A stretch of 34,670 nucleotides of DNA from Ruminococcus sp. YE282 (GTDB lineage Bacteria > Bacillota > Clostridia > Oscillospirales > Acutalibacteraceae): assembly GCA_900101355.1 (NCBI GenBank), contig FMUV01000025.1:1-34670 (forward strand), in the 5' to 3' direction. The notes below the pieces were generated by a model. The model was not told the DNA's origin and searched no databases. It saw only the letters and a list, made by a program, of their open reading frames with translations. Below are positions 1 through 6,413 of the stretch, one piece after another. A program made the translations under genes and the position numbers. The stretch's first letter is position 1. Each line of letters opens with the position of its first letter.

Positions 1-232
1 TTATCGTCTTTTTTGAGTAGCCGTTTCTGTAATTTTTCGACTTATTGCTACACTCATCATTCGACGTTCTTTCGCTTTTCTCGTAGCCGAGCTCATCTGC
101 AAGCTCACATTCCATAACCTCCTGAAGAATGTCCTTGAACATATTTTTCATTGCTGTCATAACTTCATCTGTTGAGGTGAATTTCTGACTTCTTACAAAT
201 TCTCTCATCATTTCTGCCGGTACTTTTTCCAT
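1..232 (-). CDS. IS256/Mutator-family transposase, N-terminal part (runs off left edge)
   Basis: The reading frame opens at an ATG (232-230) and stays open for 77 codons to the window edge, so only the N-terminus is visible. It starts MEKVPAEMMREFVRSQ and reaches LADELGYEKSE and then NYRNGYSKKTI. The order 'E-L-x-x-x-LGYEK', then 'N-Y-R-N-G-Y-S-K-K-T', is the classic N-terminal pattern of IS256-family (Mutator-type) DDE transposases; the catalytic residues would lie outside the window. A GGAAG ribosome site sits 8 bases before the ATG, inside one arm of a long hairpin. No stop or frameshift is visible, so the gene may be intact. The family call is recognition by pattern; the specific IS cannot be named. 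Confidence 0.85.
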   Translation of the reverse strand, partial: MEKVPAEMMREFVRSQKFTSTDEVMTAMKNMFKDILQEVMECELADELGYEKSERTSNDECSNKSKNYRNGYSKKTI

Positions 233-239
233 TAAAAAA

Positions 240-291
240 ACTTCCTTTCAAGCTTTAATTTTTCTGTTTCCATTATTGCTTGAAAGGAAGT
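240..291 (-). promoter_or_regulatory. Hairpin that sequesters the transposase ribosome site
   Basis: A perfect 14-bp inverted repeat pairs 240-253 with 278-291, with a 24-base loop. In the minus-strand mRNA the 3' arm contains the GAAAGGAAG ribosome site of the IS256-type transposase. Transcripts entering from outside the element would fold this stem and hide the site. Hairpins of this kind limit read-through expression in elements such as IS10 and IS50; applying that role here is inference. Confidence 0.6.
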
Positions 292-331
292 CTATTATTC
301 ACTTTTACACAAACTTTTCGGCGGTCTCCAA

Positions 332-355
332 GGGCAACAGGTTTGCCTGCTGCCC
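332..355 (-). terminator. Hairpin downstream of the SGNH gene, without a U-tract
   Basis: A 10-bp stem with one G-U pair joins 332-341 and 346-355 around a 4-base loop, 20 bases past the stop of the SGNH gene on the minus strand. The bases that follow in the transcript are UUGGAGACC, not a U-run. It may be a terminator whose U-tract was cut off when the neighbouring IS element inserted, or just a stable 3' end. Confidence 0.4.
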
Positions 356-375
356 TATTTTGTAATTACGCAGTT

Positions 376-1518
376 TTACAAATACTTCTCAATTTCTTTA
401 AGCTCAGAATAATACTCGCTGACTTGCTTACATTTTCCGCTTTCAAGAAGATCAACATTATATTTGTAATAAGCATCATAATATTTGGCTGAAGTATCCC
501 AACGCTCTTTTTGTGTTGCATCCAAATCACTGTCGGCTTTAAGATATCTGTCTCTGATAATCTGTCCAAGATACTCTGTAAAGTGTCTTTGTCCATAAGC
601 ATTCAGATGTTCGGCATTATAAAAATCTTTTGATATATCAATTCCGGTATCTTCAAAGTCTTTTTCACAGTTAATATAATCATACCCATATTCGGCTATT
701 ATATTTCCTATTTCATTGCTTCTGTGAAATCTGTCATAGGTTTTCTTGGTAACTACATGAGGGAATCTCACAAAAACAACGTTATCAAGATTTTCTGATT
801 TACAAAAGTCAAGAAATTCACGAAAATATTGTTCTGATGTCGGATTCAGGTTTTTAGTTTTATTGTCATTTTTAAGGGTGCTATTATAATTATTTACCTT
901 AGATGTATTGTAAATCGCAGTTTTACTCTTTGCACCTTTAAGATAGGTGTACCCTCTTAACTTGTCCTGCAAAAGGGTACGTGTCCAACCGAGCCCCTTC
1001 GGAAAGTCTTTCCAAACAGAATGATATTTTGATATTGTCATATAATACTCAAGCCGATCGGAAGTTGCATTATTCGATACCAACTCAACCTTATTGGAAT
1101 TAAACGGAATATTATCAGAATAATTTCTAAGATTTGCTTCACTCTCAATGTTTTCGTTGCTGCCGTAAAGCGCACCGTTGACTTCAACCACAATGAGCTT
1201 TGGGTTTTGAGTACGCATAGCCTCTTTTACCTGAGTCTTATAATTTTGTATAATATTAGACTGAGTAGCAATCGGATAGCTCGTATATCCATACTTTTCA
1301 TATGCGTAACCTGCCGCATAATCAGCGTAAACTTCACTTGCACCGATTAAAACAACATCAACAGAGTTACGAGGCTCAAGGTAAAATCCAAACACTCGTT
1401 CACGATTGTGATCGGCATGACATAACACGTATTCCTGCAAAAATCCGATACACACAACAAGCGCAAGCAACAGTGAAAGAATTTTAACTGTTCGCAAAAT
1501 ATATTTTTTGTTTTTCAT
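376..1518 (-). CDS. SGNH/DltD-like membrane-anchored protein of the dlt-like operon
   Basis: This 380-residue protein has one N-terminal membrane anchor (about residues 10-28) and an extracellular domain. 'VVLIGAS' (Ser61) fits SGNH block I with its nucleophile, and 'NAEHLNAYG' (His304) fits the C-terminal His block; the residue three before the His is Asn301, where SGNH enzymes usually have Asp. DltD and AlgJ/AlgX-type partners of MBOAT proteins have this layout and finish transfer of the acyl group outside the cell. It is the last gene of the operon, 10 bases after the MBOAT gene. The start at 1518 was chosen because AAGGAG lies 7 bases upstream and the anchor follows directly. Overall similarity to DltD is loose, so the enzymatic role is inferred from context plus the Ser and His blocks. 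Confidence 0.65.
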   Translation of the reverse strand: MKNKKYILRTVKILSLLLALVVCIGFLQEYVLCHADHNRERVFGFYLEPRNSVDVVLIGASEVYADYAAGYAYEKYGYTSYPIATQSNIIQNYKTQVKEAMRTQNPKLIVVEVNGALYGSNENIESEANLRNYSDNIPFNSNKVELVSNNATSDRLEYYMTISKYHSVWKDFPKGLGWTRTLLQDKLRGYTYLKGAKSKTAIYNTSKVNNYNSTLKNDNKTKNLNPTSEQYFREFLDFCKSENLDNVVFVRFPHVVTKKTYDRFHRSNEIGNIIAEYGYDYINCEKDFEDTGIDISKDFYNAEHLNAYGQRHFTEYLGQIIRDRYLKADSDLDATQKERWDTSAKYYDAYYKYNVDLLESGKCKQVSEYYSELKEIEKYL

Positions 1519-1528
1519 ATCGAACTCC

Positions 1529-3151
1529 TTAAAATTGCATATAAACAAAATCTGCCGCATCAAAGCCTGAGCCATAAACACCCAATGACACCACAAGCAT
1601 TATGCCTACAAACATTGCGAACCATCTGAGGATAAACGGCTTTTGATCAAGCATATCTCTAATTGTGGTTTTGTCATGACGTTCCTGAATAACGCTGATT
1701 ATAAATATAAATACTGCTCCCAAGGAAAGTAATACATATTGGTTGCCTACAAGACCAAGCGTACTGATTTCCGACAAACCTGTGCTTATGCTTTGGTCTG
1801 TAAAGAACAACCAAAATGTTCGCATAGCCTGGGTAAACGACGGTGCCACGTCAAATACATAACCGACAAGGATTACAATGAAAGTTCTTAAAATCTGAAA
1901 CACCGTATACGGCGCAGACTTTGGATTGATGTGAAGCTTTTTATGACACCATTCAAATACAGGCTTCATAAGCACGGAAATCATAATAATTCCGCCGTTC
2001 CAAACACCAAAACCAACGTATTTCCAGCTTGCTCCGTGCCATACGCCGACAATAAAGAATACTACAAACGAAGCGATACTTGTAGGCAGAACCTTAGCAA
2101 TATGCGCTCCGGCAACGGTTGAACCGAATTTTGTAGACTTGATTTTTTTGCTTGTGTTAATAAATAGCGATGACATTGCCAAAGGATAGAACAGGTAATT
2201 TTTGAACCAATTACCAAGAGAAATATGCCATCTTCTCCAATATTCATTAATATCCTTTGAAAAATACGGACGTTTAAAGTTTTCCATCATGTCAATTCCA
2301 AAAATCTGAGCAACGCCACGTGATATATCGATACCACCCGAGAAATCAGCATATAATTGGAATGCGTACAGAATGATGGTAAAAGTAAGCGTTGTGCCGC
2401 CGTAACAGTTATAATCTGATGTTACATTGTTTATGGCAATTACAGCCGTATCGGCAAACACCATCTTTTTTACAAGGCCCCACAAAATAAGTTCAAGCGC
2501 ATGTTTAAAGCGTGTGAAATCAAAATCGTGAGGTTCAAAAAGCTGATGGGCAAGGTCATCGTAGATACCGATAGGACCTTGAATAATCTGAGGGAAAAAC
2601 GATACAAACAAAGCAAATTTAAACGGATTATGCTGTGCAGGCGTCTTCTCTCTGTAAACATCCACTATGTAGCCCATTGACTGGAATGTGTAGAAAGAAA
2701 TTCCCAATGGTAAAAACAGTTTAAGAGTTGGAGCAGAAAATTCCATTCCCCAACTGCCGAAAACATCGTTAAGACTTCCGGCAAAGAAGTTATAATACTT
2801 TAAAAAGGCAAGTATACCAAAGTTAAGTACAAGAGCAATAGCAAGAATAATACGCTTTTGCTTTTTTATTTTTTCTTTATACTTTTTCTTATCTTCACGA
2901 CTCCACTCTGCCTTATGAAGTTTTATGTTATTTTTAGATTTTGCCGTTACTTTTTCAAGCCACAGCCCTATTAAAAATGTGCTTAATGTAGTAAAAACTA
3001 TGAACGCCACATATTTATATCCAGCAAAAAGATAAAATACGTAGCTTGCTGCAAGCAATACAGTCCATTTTTGCTTTTTTAACGGAAAAAGAAAATACGC
3101 AAGAACCGTAATTGACACAAATAGCAAAAAATTAAGCGAAGTATAACTCAA
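1529..3151 (-). CDS. MBOAT-family membrane acyltransferase (AlgI/DltB type)
   Basis: The protein has 540 residues with many membrane helices. Family marks are 'QGPIGIYDDL' near 190-200, 'YADFSGGIDISRG' near 267-279, 'EYWRRWHISLGNWFKNYLFY' at 303-322 (His309) and 'VGVWHGASW' at 368-376, where His372 matches the conserved catalytic histidine. MBOAT proteins such as DltB and AlgI pass an activated acyl group from a cytoplasmic carrier to an acceptor on the outer face; here the carrier would be the small carrier protein two genes upstream. A charged cytoplasmic loop (about 66-100) resembles AlgI more than DltB. The start is TTG at 3151, backed by a GGGGGAG ribosome site 5 bases upstream. The donor and acceptor are unknown. 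Confidence 0.85.
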   Translation of the reverse strand: MSYTSLNFLLFVSITVLAYFLFPLKKQKWTVLLAASYVFYLFAGYKYVAFIVFTTLSTFLIGLWLEKVTAKSKNNIKLHKAEWSREDKKKYKEKIKKQKRIILAIALVLNFGILAFLKYYNFFAGSLNDVFGSWGMEFSAPTLKLFLPLGISFYTFQSMGYIVDVYREKTPAQHNPFKFALFVSFFPQIIQGPIGIYDDLAHQLFEPHDFDFTRFKHALELILWGLVKKMVFADTAVIAINNVTSDYNCYGGTTLTFTIILYAFQLYADFSGGIDISRGVAQIFGIDMMENFKRPYFSKDINEYWRRWHISLGNWFKNYLFYPLAMSSLFINTSKKIKSTKFGSTVAGAHIAKVLPTSIASFVVFFIVGVWHGASWKYVGFGVWNGGIIMISVLMKPVFEWCHKKLHINPKSAPYTVFQILRTFIVILVGYVFDVAPSFTQAMRTFWLFFTDQSISTGLSEISTLGLVGNQYVLLSLGAVFIFIISVIQERHDKTTIRDMLDQKPFILRWFAMFVGIMLVVSLGVYGSGFDAADFVYMQF

Positions 3152-3233
3152 TCTATCTCCCCCGTCTTTTATTTATATTCAAAACTTGTCTGTGAGAATA
3201 AATTCACAAACACCAAATACTTGTAATTAAAAA
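3152..3233. other. 82-base gap inside the dlt-like operon
   Basis: This is the only real gap in the five-gene operon. It is AT-rich and carries a weak stem (TGTGA/TCACA around 3191-3208) but no convincing promoter or terminator. Read-through from the promoter at 6273-6301 is the simplest reading. Confidence 0.3.
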
Positions 3234-4409
3234 TTAGGGGGTGTTAAAAATATCGGTATTGAGCAAACTGCGCACTATTCTTAACCCACCGTTTTCGGAA
3301 TAAAGCGAAACAGTCGGAAGCTCACGGCTAAGAAATACAGCCATACCCTCCATTGCCGAATATGCTCCTGTTCTGCAAAAAACAAGAACATCGCCGATTT
3401 CAAGGCTGTCAAATTCAGCGTCTCTTGCCAAAATATCCGCAGTTGTGCACAAACTGCCGCACAAAGTCCATTTCTCTGTTTTGGTTTCAGAAGATTTTTT
3501 ATTCTTTAAGTGAATAATTTTTGGAATTTGCATTCCCTGAATCTGACCGTCATATTTTAACTGATTTAAACCGCCGTCAAGGATTGCGTAATTAATGTCA
3601 CAGTTAGTCTTTACATCCATTACCTTTGTAAGGTAATATCCGCACGGAGCTGCAAAAAATCTGCCCATCTCAATTGTGAGCTCAAAATTTTCCGCAACTT
3701 CTCTTACCTTTGCGGAAACCGCTTCAAGGCGTTCTGTTTCGAGTTCTTCGGCTTTTTCGTTAAAATAATCGACAGCAAGACCTGTACCGTATTCAAGGCG
3801 ATGCACGACAAACCCTGTTTCATTCTTTAGTTTGTCTGCAAAGTCTGTAATATAGTCAAGTTCTTTTTCTATTTTTGCAGGCTTGCGTTTTTGGGTGCCT
3901 GTAAAGTAATGCAATCCAACAAATTCGATTCCTTTATATTCGCTTCTGCGATTCAAAAGGTCAATAACGTCCTTTTCGTCCATGCCAAACTGGCTTCCTC
4001 CGGTTACACGGACAAGCACGGAAACTGTTATATTGCGTTTTACAGCGGCATTGTTGATTAAATCAACGTGCAAATAACTCTCGGCTGTAAAAGTTCCGAC
4101 ACCGTCATCCATTGCACGCTCAACATCTGCTTCCGTTTTATTTACGCCTGAAAAAATGATTTTTGAAGCGTCTGCGCCTGTTTTTTCACAAATAGTAAGC
4201 TCACCCGGGCTGCAAACCTCAATTTTGTCAAAAATCTTTGGAAGGTCGGATAACAAAAACGGATTTGCTTTAATAGAAAAACAGACGTTGGTTTTTTCGC
4301 CAAAGTGTTTTTTTACAAGTTCAGCACGCTTTTCAAATTCATCTGCATCAAAAATATATGACGGAGTTTTTACCTCAGCAAGAAGTTTTGTAAGTAAAGT
4401 TTCATTCAT
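3234..4409 (-). CDS. Fold-type III PLP-dependent amino acid decarboxylase in a dlt-like operon
   Basis: The 391-residue protein has the diaminopimelate/ornithine decarboxylase layout. 'CFSIKANP' carries the PLP lysine (Lys47), followed by 'EVCSPGEL' (65-72), 'IIFSGVNKT' (84-92), 'GLHYFTGTQ' (165-173), 'EMGRFF' (247-252, phosphate-binding E-x-G-R), 'LCGSLCTTAD' (316-325, catalytic-loop Cys321) and 'CRTGAYS' (345-351). True LysA usually has HIGSQ, EPGR and CESGD at these places, so this is a divergent subgroup. The gene starts 2 bases after the carrier-protein stop, so the two are translationally coupled. In butirosin synthesis the related BtrK decarboxylates glutamate while it is thioester-bound to carrier protein BtrI; an equivalent on-carrier role here is inference. 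Alternatives are a free-amino-acid decarboxylase making a polyamine, or a role in lysine synthesis, which the operon argues against. Confidence 0.85.
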   Translation of the reverse strand: MNETLLTKLLAEVKTPSYIFDADEFEKRAELVKKHFGEKTNVCFSIKANPFLLSDLPKIFDKIEVCSPGELTICEKTGADASKIIFSGVNKTEADVERAMDDGVGTFTAESYLHVDLINNAAVKRNITVSVLVRVTGGSQFGMDEKDVIDLLNRRSEYKGIEFVGLHYFTGTQKRKPAKIEKELDYITDFADKLKNETGFVVHRLEYGTGLAVDYFNEKAEELETERLEAVSAKVREVAENFELTIEMGRFFAAPCGYYLTKVMDVKTNCDINYAILDGGLNQLKYDGQIQGMQIPKIIHLKNKKSSETKTEKWTLCGSLCTTADILARDAEFDSLEIGDVLVFCRTGAYSAMEGMAVFLSRELPTVSLYSENGGLRIVRSLLNTDIFNTP

Positions 4410-4411
4410 AA

Positions 4412-4639
4412 TTATTCATCCTGAAGTTTTTCAATAAGAGCCATCATAGCCTTTGCGGAATTGAAATTATCCGGAACAAGGTTGTTTGGCTTAATCTCAA
4501 TGTCAAAAGCATCGTTTAATTCACCTACAAGTGCAACAATGTCAAATGAATCAAGAATACCGTCGGTTATAAGGGCTGTTTCGTTTTCAAAATCTACATC
4601 AGGTCTGAGTTCGTTAAGAATTTCCATTAATTCATCCAT
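4412..4639 (-). CDS. Acyl/aminoacyl carrier protein (DltC-like)
   Basis: This 75-residue acidic protein has the motif 'DGILDSFDIVALV', with Ser31 as the expected 4'-phosphopantetheine attachment site. Length and motif fit DltC (about 78 residues) and stand-alone peptidyl carrier proteins. It would carry the acyl group activated by the upstream ligase as a thioester, hand it to the decarboxylase and then to the MBOAT protein at the membrane. It lies between the ligase (40 bases upstream) and the decarboxylase (2 bases downstream). An AGAGG ribosome site precedes the ATG. A phosphopantetheinyl transferase is not seen in the window. Confidence 0.88.
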   Translation of the reverse strand: MDELMEILNELRPDVDFENETALITDGILDSFDIVALVGELNDAFDIEIKPNNLVPDNFNSAKAMMALIEKLQDE

Positions 4640-4679
4640 TTTAATTCCTCTTTCTTAATAAATGTTTTAGTATATATTC

Positions 4680-6185
4680 TTATTTAAAGTATGATTTTAA
4701 AGTTTGCATATCAATTTTGCCGTTTGGCAATGTAGGAAGAGCATCAAGCTGAACCAACTTTCTCGGAACCATAAATCCGGGAAGTACGCTTCTGAAATAA
4801 ATAGTAATATCCTTTGAAGTAGCGGTTCCGGTGTAGAACAGATAAAGATGTTCCTTTGCCTTATTGTAGAGAGAACAGCAATCCGTAACACCGTCAATCT
4901 GTTTGGCTGTTGACTCAATTTCGCTGAGCTCTATGCGGTGTCCCATGTGCTTTATCTGACGGTCTTTACGTCCGTGAAACTCAAGAAGTCCGTCAGAGTT
5001 ATAGCTTCCAAGGTCACCTGTCTTATAGATAAGTTCTCTGTAATTTTTGTTTAACGGATTTTGGACAAATGATTCTTCCGTCTTTTCCGGATTTCCGTAA
5101 TATCCAAGTGCAAGAATAGGACCGCTGACACATATTTCACCTGTCTTGCCATACTCGGTAGGTGTGTTGTCCTCATTAAGCAACGTAATGGTATAATTAT
5201 TATAAGGAACACCTATCGGCAATACGGTATCATCGTCAACCGTTTTATCAACCACATAGTAGGTACATGAGGCTGTTGCCTCTGTCGGTCCGTACTGATT
5301 AACGTACATAACGCCGGGCAAATGCTGCTGCCAAATTTTGAGATATTTACAAGGCATTACAGAGCCCGAGAAACACAGTTTTTTAAGATATTCGGGTTTT
5401 AACTCGTCAAATGCACCGAGCTTTGCGGGAAGTTCGACTCCTGCAACACTCCAGCAAAGAGTTGTAACCTTATACTTGTTAAGTGTATCAAAAAGCTGGG
5501 TCGGCATTGCAAACTCATTCTTTGGAATAATAACCGTTGAAGCGCCTGTTTTGATTGGCAAATAAATGTCGCGAACCGCAGCAATATAATCAAGCGGCGA
5601 CTGATTTCCGAATACATCGGAACTGTCAATTTTAAGAACGCTTCCCACTGCCTCAATGTAACACATCAAAGAATGATGTGAAGTGATTACACCCTTTGGA
5701 ACACCGGTTGAACCCGATGTAAAGATTACATAAAGCGGAGAAAGCTCGTTAAGTCCCGATACAGCTTTATCGAGAAGCTTTTCATCAATCGGAGTATCAA
5801 CAATATCTTCAAAAATAATTATTTTGCCGTCAAAATCAAGCCCTTTGGCGATTTCAAGGTGTTCTTTGTCAACAATCATATAATCAGCCTTAATAACACC
5901 GATTATCTGATTAAGTCTTGCCTTAGGCATTGTGGCATCCATAGGAGCATAAAAACATCCCGCCCTGACTATTCCCAGAAAGCATGCAGGGGTCATAATA
6001 TGACGTCCCGACATTACCACAACCGGACTGTTCGGAGTAACAAAGGACGCAAGATAGGTTCCGACAGACTTGGTAATTCTGTTAAATTCAGCAAAACTGA
6101 CGCTTCTGCTGCAATCATTGAAAACGGTCTTTTCAGAATATTGTTCAGCCGTCCTGTCAAGCCAGTTTAACACAGATGTATCCAT
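4680..6185 (-). CDS. ANL-superfamily adenylating ligase, DltA-like with an altered substrate pocket
   Basis: The 501-residue enzyme matches DltA in length (about 503) and carries all adenylation core motifs: 'YVIFTSGSTGVPKG' (152-165), 'YGPTEAT' (298-304), 'YKTGDL' (387-392), 'GRKDRQIKHMGHRIELSEIE' (405-424) and the C-terminal 'LPNGKID' with Lys490. It should activate a carboxylic acid with ATP and load it onto the carrier protein encoded next. The DltA pocket segment 'NQAPFSFDLSVMDLY' aligns with 'NQSPLDYIAAVRDIY' (194-208): the Asp that binds the alpha-amino group becomes Ile201, and a new Asp199 and Arg205 appear. The DltA 'FCGEV' Cys, tied to D-Ala preference, becomes Ser273. The substrate is therefore probably not D-alanine. 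The start at 6185 was chosen for GGAGG 8 bases upstream; 19 extra in-frame codons before it have no ribosome site. Confidence 0.85.
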   Translation of the reverse strand: MDTSVLNWLDRTAEQYSEKTVFNDCSRSVSFAEFNRITKSVGTYLASFVTPNSPVVVMSGRHIMTPACFLGIVRAGCFYAPMDATMPKARLNQIIGVIKADYMIVDKEHLEIAKGLDFDGKIIIFEDIVDTPIDEKLLDKAVSGLNELSPLYVIFTSGSTGVPKGVITSHHSLMCYIEAVGSVLKIDSSDVFGNQSPLDYIAAVRDIYLPIKTGASTVIIPKNEFAMPTQLFDTLNKYKVTTLCWSVAGVELPAKLGAFDELKPEYLKKLCFSGSVMPCKYLKIWQQHLPGVMYVNQYGPTEATASCTYYVVDKTVDDDTVLPIGVPYNNYTITLLNEDNTPTEYGKTGEICVSGPILALGYYGNPEKTEESFVQNPLNKNYRELIYKTGDLGSYNSDGLLEFHGRKDRQIKHMGHRIELSEIESTAKQIDGVTDCCSLYNKAKEHLYLFYTGTATSKDITIYFRSVLPGFMVPRKLVQLDALPTLPNGKIDMQTLKSYFK

Positions 6186-6272
6186 CAATGCAACCTCCAA
6201 AAATTTGTTTATAATCGCTCCGTTATGGGAGAATTTTGTCAAATAATACTACTTTAATTAATACACTTAGAT

Positions 6273-6301
6273 ATTATAGCTTTTTTTAGCAAGGTAGTCA
6301 A
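6273..6301 (-). promoter_or_regulatory. Sigma-A promoter of the dlt-like operon
   Basis: On the minus strand TTGACT (6301-6296) and a perfect TATAAT (6278-6273) are separated by 17 bases. Transcription would start near 6266, leaving an 80-base leader before the ligase ATG. It is one of the best promoter matches in the window, so the operon is probably expressed at a high basal level. Confidence 0.8.
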
Positions 6302-6371
6302 GCTGTTTTATATACAAATGCTGATAAATTTATCTTAAAAACGTAAGAGTTTTTTGGCTATAATTTAACAA

Positions 6372-6398
6372 GACCTGTACGCAGTAAGCGTACAGGTC
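6372..6398 (-). terminator. Hairpin terminator candidate after the RND gene
   Basis: A perfect 11-bp stem pairs 6372-6382 with 6388-6398 around AGTAA, 15 bases past the stop of the RND transporter on the minus strand. The following transcript is UUGUUAAAUU, only a weak U-tract, so termination may be partial. Confidence 0.6.
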
Positions 6399-6413
6399 AG
6401 CTAGCTTTAGCTT

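Larger units (their letters stand above)
1..320 (-). mobile_element. IS256-family insertion sequence, one end (partial)
   Basis: The region holds the transposase start, its leader hairpin and, at about 295-316, the sequence CACTTTTACACAAACTTTT. A TTTACACAAA core is common in terminal inverted repeats of IS256-family elements, so the outer end of the element is probably near 316-320. The other end and any target-site duplication are outside the window, so the boundary is approximate. Confidence 0.6.

Noticed and set aside
3234..4409. Diaminopimelate decarboxylase LysA for lysine synthesis
   Set aside because: The usual HIGSQ, EPGR and CESGD forms of the motifs are altered and the gene is coupled to a carrier protein, not to lysine genes.
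376..6185. Plain annotation as a dltABCD D-alanylation operon
   Set aside because: The ligase lacks both the amine-binding Asp and the D-Ala-linked Cys, and a decarboxylase that dlt operons do not have sits in the middle, so the dlt symbols were not used.
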